Below are positions 17,432 to 25,614 of a stretch of 25,614 nt of DNA, one piece after another. The translations under genes and the position numbers were made by a program. The stretch spans positions 1 through 25,614 of the forward strand of contig JALKBU010000761.1 in NCBI GenBank assembly GCA_023091735.1, in the 5' to 3' direction. Source of the stretch: Trichomonas tenax. Its lineage: Eukaryota > Parabasalia > Trichomonadida > Trichomonadidae. Each line of letters begins with the position of its first letter. The first letter of the stretch is position 1. Below the pieces are notes generated by a model. That model was given only the letters and a program-made list of their open reading frames with translations. It had not been told where the DNA came from and made no database searches.

Positions 17432-17439
17432 AAACCGCT
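17432..17439 (-). promoter_or_regulatory. M3-like (Myb-type) core promoter motif of the H1-like gene
   Basis: AGCGGTTT on the minus strand, 18-25 bp upstream of the ATG, fits the T. vaginalis M3 element as I recall it (D-R-C-S-G-Y-T-D, a Myb recognition-like core element). A second fit in the opposite orientation (GACGGTTG) lies at 17463-17470. Confidence 0.4.
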
Positions 17440-17442
17440 CTT

Positions 17443-17455
17443 TTTCCCGCCAAAA
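17443..17455 (-). promoter_or_regulatory. E2F/DP-type site upstream of the H1-like gene
   Basis: The minus strand reads TTTTGGCGGGAAA, a full E2F consensus (WTTSSCSS, here with AAA after it), 29-41 bp before the ATG. In animals and plants such sites drive S-phase genes including histones and replication factors. Function here is inferred. Confidence 0.5.
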
Positions 17456-17508
17456 CAAAAATGACGGTTGTTCTCGATTTTTGATAGTGGCAAACTTCTC
17501 AAATCTAA

Positions 17509-17519
17509 TTTTGGCGGGG
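17509..17519 (+). promoter_or_regulatory. Second E2F-type site, inverted
   Basis: TTTTGGCGGGG on the plus strand is the inverted counterpart of the site at 17443-17455, with its GGCGGG core about 65 bp away. GC-rich words like this are rare in the surrounding spacer. Confidence 0.45.
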
Positions 17520-18384
17520 TTTTAAAAAAAAATCATTTATTTATTTTCTCTTTTTATATCTTTTCATCGCGATATTATATTTAAAATTTGATTTTTGTTT
17601 TCGTTGTAAATAGATATAGCATCAGATTCTGTAATAAAATATCCATAAAATTTCAAAAATAAATATACAATTATCGGATGAAATTTTTTTACAGCAATTA
17701 TTTTTTAATCATCTTAAATAATTTGCCATGAATAGCGTTGCTTGAAATTAATGCATACAATTAAAAATGGATACAAATAAAGAAAAATGACGTGATCGAA
17801 TTCAGCATCGCATTATTGATGTTGAATTACACTTGTTAGCAACTATAAAAATACTAGATAATATCAAAATAGGATAATTATGGATCTTGGAGAAAGATTA
17901 CATAAACTTTTGGATATTGAAGAATTTAATGATCTCATTAGTTTTTAAATTTTCAGATTTGATTTAGATCAAACTTTTGGAGTATATGAAGGTTACACAA
18001 GTCAAAGCACGATATAATGGAATTTTGGCCCAGAATAGGTGAAAATGAGGCGCAACAAATCGGTTTAAGCTGTTACTTTTGGGTCACTTTTGAAAAAATT
18101 CAACATTATTTGTTTGAGTTATAGACTCAACGACTTAATATATGGTGGCCATTTCAGACACTGTTTATGTCTTAGAAGTCTATTTAGTCTAAATCCTATT
18201 ACTAAAACAAACGATGCACCACTTGTCTATATATTATAAGTAAATCCGGTTTTTGCGAGTCAAGATTAGGGCGATAATGTAGGTCATAATAGTTTCACTT
18301 TTTCCAATATAACTTGTCACATAATCTGCAATAATTTTTTTGAAAAATTATCAAAATATATCAAAAAAAATAAACATTATATGT

Positions 18385-18416
18385 TGTTCCAAGACTTGTT
18401 AATGTTCCAAATAAAA
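18385..18416 (+). repeat. Dispersed 32-bp repeat, copy 2
   Basis: TGTTCCAAGACTTGTTAATG and following bases match 14827-14858 in the same orientation. Flanks differ apart from general A/T richness. Confidence 0.7.
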
Positions 18417-18539
18417 ATAAAAATACATTATATTGTAATGGACTCAGATCAACAGACATTCCCAAATTTTATCCAAAAAATCGAATATGATTTGTACAAC
18501 TCATGAGTAAGGAAAAGCTGATACCTTAATATAGTCCTC

Positions 18540-18609
18540 AAAATAATAGGATCGCAAAATTGAAAGGAATTGAAAAGACAAGTGTTCAATTTTGTGATCC
18601 TATTATTTT
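18540..18609. repeat. 25-bp near-perfect hairpin
   Basis: Bases 18540-18564 and 18585-18609 are reverse complements over 25 positions with a single G-T wobble (core AATAATAGGATC against GATCCTATTATT), separated by 20 bases. It sits in the middle of a gene-free spacer. It may be a small foldback element or a structured transcript. Confidence 0.8.
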
Positions 18610-19097
18610 TAATAGAATCTTTCTATAGCTGTTTTGTAAAGTTGATTTTGATTAAAAATACTACAATAAGCATATATTTACTAAATAACAAAGAAAAAGA
18701 AAAGATTAAAAGAATAAATATGCAATGTGCATTGAAAGATAGGAAAATTCTTGAGTATTTCAACTTGAGTGGTGTGCTCAGGAAAGTTGGAAAATAATAT
18801 AAACATGAATGTTAAATAATAATTATTGAAGCATAGATTATAGGGCTTTAAGGATCAAGAGATGGTATTTGAGAGAAGGAAACTAAATATATGACATGCC
18901 AAGCTAGTTTAGAATGCTAAATATTGATTTTCGAGTATAAAATCCAATAATTTTAATGCTTTCTCGAGAAAAACTAAGTAAATTCGCTGCAGCTGAGTTT
19001 TTATTTATTTTGAACTTCTGTAAGGAGCTTTTACTTCATGATATTCACCTCAAATCAGCACATGAGCGAGGCCATCATTAAATAGTAAATGGTCTTA

Positions 19098-19151
19098 TTT
19101 GTCAAGTAAAATAGATATTTGGCAAGTAAATTTTGAAATATATTTTATTTG
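19098..19151 (+). repeat. TTTGNCAAGTAAA motifs at 20/30-bp steps
   Basis: TTTGTCAAGTAAAA begins at 19098, TTTGGCAAGTAAA at 19118 and a truncated TTTGGCAAAGG at 19148. They are variants of the motif clustered at 3038-3124 and 15338-15402. Confidence 0.45.
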
Positions 19152-19329
19152 GCAAAGGTCGTCAGAAAATAATCGTACAAATCGAATTAATGATTTAGAA
19201 ATGTATTATATTTAAAATAAAGTGCATCCCATTATTTATTTTCGTTAAATTACGCAACAAATTTATTGAAACCCCTAATTCTCAAAATTTAGGTATGCAG
19301 CGGTTATATGCAAAGCACGTTATTTTTTA

Positions 19330-19830
19330 CTCAATACGCAATTTTTCCTCGCGTGCCACTTTACCGGTAAAATCATCCACCAAAACAGAATTGAATGATA
19401 TATTTTAGATGCGGCGCAATCAATATAGCTATTTTGCGGCAAAAAATATTTGAACACGCACAAAATTCTTAAGTGCGTATAATTCTGAGTGCGCACACTT
19501 TGTAGGCTATATAAAAAATGAAAAGGTCTGGGCGATTTTCAGAACTTATTTGGCCTGTGCGTACTATCAATTATACACATAATACAAAATATTCAGTGAG
19601 TTTTAAAATTGAACACGCACCATGGATTATTGATAGGAAAGTAATATATTTTATGACTGATTCTATGGCAAGAGCTATTATGAAGTATATTTACCGTTTA
19701 ATGAAATTTCCATTTTAACTTTGTATACCTATAATAAAAAATTATTTTTATTTTACAAATCGCAAGTGCGTAACTGTTTTGCGTATGTCCAAAAAATACG
19801 CCATTGGAAAATGCGTAAGTGCCGCATACT
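19330..19830. other. CpG-rich patch with repeated TGCGTA words
   Basis: About 500 bp carry at least seven TGCGTA or TACGCA-type words (near 19337, 19473, 19556, 19765, 19779, 19797, 19811), plus GCGGC and GTGCGCAC, inside a spacer otherwise poor in CpG. A 66-codon ORF (19518-19718) lies in the middle; it has no recognised domain and I do not call it a gene. Confidence 0.4.
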
Positions 19831-20524
19831 TACTTAAAATTCTTACACAAACGTAGGGATTTTAACTGAAAGTCTTGATTATTGAAAGCTGTTCTACAAA
19901 CTGATTACAACCATAAAAATATTACCCATATATTTCAATATGTATGCAGAATAATATGGCAAAGAATGAATGAGATATATCGATATTTTATGAAAAATTT
20001 TGAATTAATGGCAAAAATCAAAATTATCGGATTTGTGATATAAGCTGTCTGCTGTAATTTCGTCTGGCAATAATAAAAGACAAAAATAAGGCGATATATT
20101 TATTTGAAAATCAATTTGTTTAGAAAATCCATTTTTAATCTAATACATCAATATGATTACATATGCAAGTCCGATTTATGACGTTAAAAAGCTCCAAACC
20201 GATACTTTTTGTTAAAAATTGTTCTAAAATACCTGGAAATAATATATCGAATATAATGAACTAATAATATTTTTCACCCCTCATTCAAAAAATAAAGCAT
20301 TCAAAATTTCATTAATGCATTATACTCGGCTACATATTTTGTGCATTATTTTGGAAAATACGTTTTCAAGTTTCTCAAAATTTTTTGTAAAGTTCACGAT
20401 CTCATAACCTACACTAAATATTCGTACGACTATTGGTAATCATTCTCAAACTTTCCCTCAGGATCCCTCAATATTTTGCTATAAACATTTGCTTGAGGGT
20501 TACAAGGTTTAACTATTTATCAAA

Positions 20525-20571
20525 TCAGAAGTGTTTTGACTCCATTTTTTGGAATTTAGCGACCAAAATTG
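20525..20571 (+). repeat. 47-bp inverted repeat, left arm
   Basis: TCAGAAGTGTTTT...TTTAGCGACCAAAATTG matches the reverse complement of 25430-25476 at 39 of 47 positions. The two arms face each other across about 4.9 kb that contains the Grp170-like gene. Confidence 0.7.
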
Positions 20572-21712
20572 ATGAATTTAGAATGGTATACAGATATGCG
20601 ATATACACGGATGCATTTACCCAACCAAACGGTTGGAGGCACCTTTTTTATCAATTTTTTGACACTTATCGTCTATATATGACTATAATATTGTTAAAAT
20701 CGATATATTACATTTTACAAATTGAAATTATTTGTAAAATTTGAATATATTTTTATCTTTTTCTTCCATTTTTAGTTATATTCTTGGCCAATCAAGCTTA
20801 AACCATTCAACTAAACTCATAACTGGACGGAATTGTGGTCTAGAAATACATTTTTAACTCATAATAGGAAATCAGAAAATATCTATATTTTTAAATATCA
20901 TTTTATATACTGCTGACACATCACTGAATGGAATACAATGATACGTATATACCATCTGCTGTCTTTTTGTTGATTTAATTTGTAATTTGTTGCTAAATTG
21001 TAAATTGTGGATCAACATAAGCGACAATAGTAATATCCAACCTGATAGTGTGTATTCCTATCGTCACTAAAGCATATTGTTCATACTGGCAATGTTGTCT
21101 GTGGACACTCCAAGTCAAAACACCTCGAATTCGACTAAAAACGAGCATAAAAGATACAAAGCTGAAACTTATACCAATGTCTTCCAAATTATTTTTGATA
21201 ATTAATGTACCTATTGAGCATGAATAATCTCAATGTGGTAATGACTTTTCTAGCAAAATTTGTCATTCAGTTATCGTCTTTAATTCTTATGATCTAACAC
21301 TACCTATTGGATGTATGACTCAAATTTTCAATATTTTGCTCTTCAATTAGATTGTATATTTCTTTCGAATTGATTAAATGGATTCGAACGATTTCTATAT
21401 TATCACTATGATTTCAAAATTTTATAATATGTTTCAAGTGCTTATTTAAATTTACACACTTTTGAATATAAATTCAGATAAATCTCAAAATAAAAGCAAT
21501 GCAAATATACCTTTGCAGGTACTGTATATTTATCTAATCAAATAGAATATATCCCACATATATGATATAGTTAAACTCAATATTATGACCAATATTATCG
21601 AAATATTTTCAAAACTTAATATATAGCTTCGGTATTCAAGAAATAACATCACATATATTTTTAGGAATTAATGGTATAATGTAAAATATTATTGGATACG
21701 AAATAAAAATAA

Positions 21713-23761
21713 TTACAATTCTTTATTCTGACAATTAGCAACGAGAGATTGCAGCAAGAATCTCTTCTGTTCAACATCTTCAACAGTGAATGAAGGGCCC
21801 TCAGGTGGAATATTTTCAAGCTTTGCTTTAATCCATTCTTTGAGGAAACTGATCATTTCTTTGATCTCCTGTCTGTTATCACATGTTTTAGATGATTTTT
21901 CTGCTTCTTTCATTGTAGACCTTAACAATGTGATCGCTTCTTTGATACTTTCGCGAACTTGAAGTCTCTTCTTGATCGGGATCACCAACTCATTGAGCTT
22001 CGATCTATATTCGTTGTATTCTGATTCTGAAGCGTTTATGACGCTTTTAACCCAAGAGTCGCAAATTTTATAAGTTCTTTCTAAATCATCTTTTTCTTCT
22101 TGGCGCATGCACTTTAAGTATTCTCCTGCTAAGCCATTCTTAACATCATACATTAGAGACTCAAAATCATTTCTAGCGCGAGCAATAATTCTATTTTTTT
22201 TTGTGCACGAAGATAATGAAGCAACGAATGCCTTATTCATATCATTGGCGTAATCTGAGTCATCAAATGGTGTGTCGACTAATTTAAGTGTTAATTTGTT
22301 GATATATGGATTACCATCTGTGATTTTAGCGATTTGGCTATCAGCAATGACGAGAATGTCACTATCGTCGAACTTGAATTTGATAATTGCTTTCATTTGC
22401 GTTGAAGAGCTGTCATCAACAACGATATCCCATGTTGCGAGAACTTTTGAAGCTCCTTCGGGTATTGGTGACTTATATATCAATGAGAACTTGTTAACTA
22501 CATCAAATTTAGCTGTTTTAGACTTCGACATTAAAATTCCTTTCTTGAAAAGAGAAATATTCTTATCTGGGAGTGAAAGTATTACATCGTATGGAAGCTT
22601 CTTGTTTAGCACAACTGGCTGCGTGTAAAATGTCTTTGTTAATAAACCAGCATGATATGCAGCTCCTGTAACTAATGCTTCATCACTGTTAAGTGTACGT
22701 GATAAATTGCCAAGTTTACGCTCTGCTACTTCCATAAATTGTGGAATTCTCGTTGCTCCACCGATTAATTCGATTGAATCATATTCAAACTTGACTTGTT
22801 CGAAGAATTTCTCGAGTTTTGATAAAATTGGTTGAATAGCTTCGTTCATTTCGGATCTATTAAAGATAACTCTTTCTTCAATAGCATCAAATGAAACGTT
22901 TGCGTCATCTGAAAGTGTAAGTGCGTGTTTAACCTTTTGAGATGTAGAAAGAAGTTGGTATGAATCTGTTTTAACGTTGTATTTCTTCTTTAAAGCGTTT
23001 GCAATTGCAACATCGAAATCGATTCCACCCAATTCTTCACTCCAATAGTATTCTAAGTCCTCAACCACAGACTTTGAGTTGACTTGTTCGAATTTCATAC
23101 CAGAAAATGATAACTTTCCTGCTCCAAAATCGATAAAACCAACAGATTTCGGTGTATTTCTGAATGAGTTAGTTTTTTCGGCAGAATAGAACGTAGCGAT
23201 CGCTAACTTTTCGTCAACGAGCTGTAAGACGTTAACTCCAAGTAATTTTGCCGCTGAAATTATTTGAGTTCTTTGTGAATCAGAGAAATATGAAGGAATA
23301 GCAACAACAATATCAGTAATTTTCTGTATATTTAACTGATCTTGAGCGAATGTGAGTGCTTCTTCGATCATCATCGCTAAAGAAATGTGAGTTTCTAATC
23401 CATTAACGCGATTGTTAACGAAAATGAAGTCATATCCTCTGGATTTCAGCATTTTTTCGAGATTTTTGTTGCAAATTCGTCCGATTGTTTGCGGAAAATT
23501 GCGAATAACAGAAGAAGAATTTCTTTCAAGTTGAGGAAGCGCGTAAACACCGATTTTTCTTTCGACTTTGTCAGAATATTCAGCGGAGAGTGGTAAATCT
23601 GACTGTAGTGAGATCACACTCGGTGTTAATCTTTTGCTAAACTGATTCATGATGACTTCGACGTGTTTTCCTTGTTGAATCGCAGCAATCGCCATATATT
23701 CGGTGCCAATGTCGATAGCGACGACAGCTGATGAAATAAAAACAGACAATAAAGCAAACAT
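21713..23761 (-). CDS. ER-type Hsp70 superfamily chaperone, Grp170/Lhs1 (HYOU1)-like, 682 aa
   Basis: The start is the ATG at 23761-23759; the frame is open 12 codons further up, but only with TTG. Residues 1 to about 14 (MFALLSVFISSAVV) form a short signal peptide leading straight into the first nucleotide-binding motif AIDIGTEYM. Phosphate-2 (GFIDFGAGKLSFSG, near 210), the adenosine motif (ELIGGATRIPQF, near 330) and the DEALVTGAA segment complete an Hsp70 nucleotide-binding domain. A beta substrate-binding domain (about 385-505) and a helical C-terminal part (about 515-670) follow. Deviations such as GTE for GTT and GAGK for GGGT, with the VLQLVDEK segment, point to the Grp170/Lhs1 branch: atypical Hsp70s that act in the ER lumen as holdases and nucleotide exchange factors for BiP. 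At 682 residues it is much shorter than animal or yeast members, lacking their long acidic loop and extension. It ends in NKEL, KDEL-like but non-canonical. Confidence 0.87.
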   Translation of the reverse strand: MFALLSVFISSAVVAIDIGTEYMAIAAIQQGKHVEVIMNQFSKRLTPSVISLQSDLPLSAEYSDKVERKIGVYALPQLERNSSSVIRNFPQTIGRICNKNLEKMLKSRGYDFIFVNNRVNGLETHISLAMMIEEALTFAQDQLNIQKITDIVVAIPSYFSDSQRTQIISAAKLLGVNVLQLVDEKLAIATFYSAEKTNSFRNTPKSVGFIDFGAGKLSFSGMKFEQVNSKSVVEDLEYYWSEELGGIDFDVAIANALKKKYNVKTDSYQLLSTSQKVKHALTLSDDANVSFDAIEERVIFNRSEMNEAIQPILSKLEKFFEQVKFEYDSIELIGGATRIPQFMEVAERKLGNLSRTLNSDEALVTGAAYHAGLLTKTFYTQPVVLNKKLPYDVILSLPDKNISLFKKGILMSKSKTAKFDVVNKFSLIYKSPIPEGASKVLATWDIVVDDSSSTQMKAIIKFKFDDSDILVIADSQIAKITDGNPYINKLTLKLVDTPFDDSDYANDMNKAFVASLSSCTKKNRIIARARNDFESLMYDVKNGLAGEYLKCMRQEEKDDLERTYKICDSWVKSVINASESEYNEYRSKLNELVIPIKKRLQVRESIKEAITLLRSTMKEAEKSSKTCDNRQEIKEMISFLKEWIKAKLENIPPEGPSFTVEDVEQKRFLLQSLVANCQNKEL

Positions 23762-25614
23762 TTCGGATTTTTGATTTTTTTTATTTGGCCAAAACAATTT
23801 TCATATTTTTCAGCTTCAAAAGTTAATTTCCTTATATTATTATCATTATATTTTATATCATAATAAATGAATATTTTATATTTTAATTCTACTATCGAAA
23901 AAAAAAATGTAAAACATCGAAAAAATCAGAGCAATAATGAAATATTAAATTTCAGATATTCATAAATTCTTTTCTTGATATATTCTTTTGAGAATCATTC
24001 ATGCATCCAAATGCTGCTAATATTTGTGATTGATTCATTGAGATTTTATTATATTTATTATCGAGATTTAATTTTGCAGCTATCTTTATCAGTAGCGCAT
24101 TATTTTAGAGGGCAAAATGGTAATCCCAAATAAGATGAAATTAATCACATTTTGTGTTTCTTTCTTATCATTAAATAGAAGGAGATTTGTTTGATATAAA
24201 TATGTGATTTTTACTCGGATATATAATTTGATTTCCAATCTACTTCACAATGGATAAAATACTTCTAAATTAGAGGGTTATATAATGAAAAACTACATAA
24301 TTGCGAAGCATAAAACATATTATTGCTACTCCTTTTATTTGCTTAAATACACTTTCATCAAAACATCGATATATTGCAACTTAGAATTCTTGATGAAAAC
24401 ATATGATTCTTTATTTACTTTCTGTGCTATATATTATTACTATAACCTTCATGAGGGATAATATTAGTGTGTACTATGCAATATTATGAAATACTTCTAT
24501 AACTTATGAAAACAAGTTGATAATTGATCCTTCAAGATAAACAATTTCCAAGTTGCATTAAACTGAATAATTTTAAAATCTAATGCTATCGAAACATATG
24601 AAAATGCATCTTTTCGTAATTCATCAAAAAAAGCAACAGAAGTTTGATATATGATCGTGTTACTCAAATATAATAATCAACAATTGAATTTAGATATATT
24701 GATAGAGAAAGAATTGTTCAATACTGAAAATTAGAGTTATATTTCATGAATAGAAAACAAGCATTTACAAATTCGAAAATATTAAAAATTTCCCGAGAAA
24801 CAGGCACAATTAAGATCAAAAATCGAATTTTGGTTGTAACGTGTAAACAATGGAAAATCTGAAATTTCAGAAGTGTATCAACTCTGGGGGTCAGAACCAG
24901 ATCGAATATGTATGGGCAAATATAACTCTTATGTGATACAATACACAGTTGTAGTGCTAAACATATATAATATCGTTTCATATTTTTCATTAACAATTTG
25001 ATACCAGCTTATTATTGAGTAAATAGCAATATTTATTATAAATATATCACATACCCACAACATAGTAACATATTACAAATAATAAAAGCTCTTAATTGAA
25101 TAATTGTTCAGTATCTTAATTTATAAATTATAAATACACGAAATCATTGCGGAGACGACAATATGCATAGATGTATGCACATATTACATGTTTTTAATGT
25201 GATACACCAACTTATACTCATAGCCTCCCAATGAATTTGCTAAAATTATTGATTAATAGAAATAAAGTATTCAAAAATAAAAACGATGAAAAATAATTCG
25301 CATCATATATACTATTTTATTAATGTAAACAGTGTTAAATAAATTGTGAAAAAACGTGACTTTTAACCTTATCCACTTTTTAAAATATGGCTTATTATAA
25401 CATTTACATAATGGTAATGCTAATTTTGCCAATTTTGGTCGCTAAAAACCAAATTTGAGAGTTAAAACACTTCTGAAATTGGGAACATTTTCCTTCTGCG
25501 GTGTAGTCCCGCGACCTTCATAACTTTTTATCTGATCAATATTTTTTCGATTTGAAAGTACTTTCATGAACTTATTGATAGTTGTCTATCCAGTGGTATA
25601 AGTGGCACAGTCTA
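23762..25614. other. AT-rich spacer to the right edge, about 1.85 kb
   Basis: No credible gene or RNA seen. A minus-strand ORF at 24718-24996 is Leu/Ile/Cys-rich noise. The only structured element is the right arm of the 47-bp inverted repeat. The last 130 bp are less AT-rich (GTAGTCCCGCGACC near 25504) and encode a 44-codon minus-strand open stretch; they may belong to a repeat or gene continuing beyond the window. Confidence 0.5.
25430..25476 (-). repeat. 47-bp inverted repeat, right arm
   Basis: Reverse complement of 20525-20571 at 39 of 47 positions, including the shared block TTTAGCGACCAAAATTG. The sequence on its outer side (toward 25510) becomes GC-richer, unlike the left arm's flank. 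Confidence 0.7.

Larger units (their letters stand above)
17525..21712. other. Long AT-rich spacer, about 4.2 kb, with scattered repeats
   Basis: No convincing gene. ORFs at 18570-18797, 19518-19718, 20433-20744 and 20993-21187 have no recognised domain and unremarkable composition. The stretch holds one copy of the dispersed 32-bp repeat, a 25-bp hairpin at 18540-18609, spaced TTTGNCAAGTAAA motifs at 19098-19151, a TGCGTA-rich patch at 19330-19830, one arm of an inverted repeat at 20525-20571, and a perfect 11-bp stem (ATTTTACAAAT/ATTTGTAAAAT) at 20712-20740. Confidence 0.6.

Noticed and set aside
17415..17453. Longer N-terminus for the linker-histone-like protein from a TTG
   Set aside because: The extra codons overlap the M3-like motif and E2F-type site, and an ATG with normal coding sequence lies just downstream.
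16854..17484. Two long plus-strand ORFs (185 and 163 codons) rich in Leu or Phe/Ser
   Set aside because: They are complements of the Lys/Glu/Ser codons (AAG, GAG, TCC) of the linker-histone-like tail; their extreme composition and position over the minus-strand gene mark them as shadows.
18017..18124. 35-codon ORF (MEFWPRIGEN...) in the large spacer
   Set aside because: Too short, no initiator-like element, no recognised domain, and neighbouring frames are equally open.
20433..20744. 103-codon plus-strand ORF
   Set aside because: It runs through a dispersed repeat arm, is rich in Ile/Tyr/Phe as expected of AT-rich chance ORFs, and the second copy of the repeat does not preserve the frame.
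23762..23797. Longer N-terminus for the Grp170-like protein from a TTG
   Set aside because: It would bury the signal peptide behind Lys/Asn residues; the ATG at 23761 gives a clean signal sequence.
25500..25530. GTAGTCCCGCGACC as the end of a tRNA
   Set aside because: No B box or pairing arms could be built on either strand.
1..25614. CRISPR arrays, rRNA genes and T. vaginalis-type introns
   Set aside because: No regularly spaced identical repeats with unique spacers, no rRNA-like blocks, and I did not see the ACTAACACACAG 3' splice motif; this was a visual check, not an exhaustive scan.

Overview
The window looks like nuclear DNA of a trichomonad parabasalid, most likely Tritrichomonas or a close relative. 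The basis is long intronless genes in very AT-rich spacers, very short predicted 5' leaders starting at initiator-like T-Y-A elements, a UAAA-type signal next to some stop codons, and a decayed BspA-like leucine-rich-repeat gene whose C-terminal signature is typical of Trichomonas. The assignment rests on these gene and signal features; no rRNA or species marker is present.

Layout. Positions 1-1568 (minus) hold a decayed mobile-element ORF with C2H2 zinc fingers and an Arg/Ser/Gln-rich tail of 26-residue repeats. Its start codon lies 39 bp beyond the 3' end of an intact tRNA-Phe(GAA) gene (1607-1678, minus). Next come a BspA-like pseudogene (1970-2720, minus) and a roughly 640-bp element with 40-bp terminal inverted repeats (2881-3521). 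The core has five intact genes: a 1563-residue coiled-coil protein (3993-8684, +); a 1059-residue helical-repeat protein whose apparent start is TTG (9730-12909, +); an LRR / Sfi1-like / coiled-coil protein that is probably a basal-body or centrosomal component (13011-14663, minus); an unrecognised disordered 330-residue protein (15450-16442, +); and a linker-histone-like protein with a very long Lys/Glu tail (16668-17414, minus). A sixth gene, a compact ER-type Hsp70 relative of the Grp170/Lhs1 group (21713-23761, minus), is isolated between AT-rich spacers of about 4.3 and 1.9 kb.

The spacers hold short dispersed repeats, a strong hairpin, a motif recurring at 20-31-bp steps, a CpG-rich patch and one 47-bp inverted repeat pair flanking the Grp170-like gene. 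There is no operon logic: each gene appears to have its own promoter, and two pairs are convergent (9730-12909 against 13011-14663; 15450-16442 against 16668-17414). Biologically, the cytoskeletal candidates (the 1563-residue protein and the LRR protein) fit a flagellate, the H1-like gene carries promoter motifs suggestive of cell-cycle control, and the left 3.5 kb is a graveyard of mobile and multigene-family sequence next to a tRNA gene.
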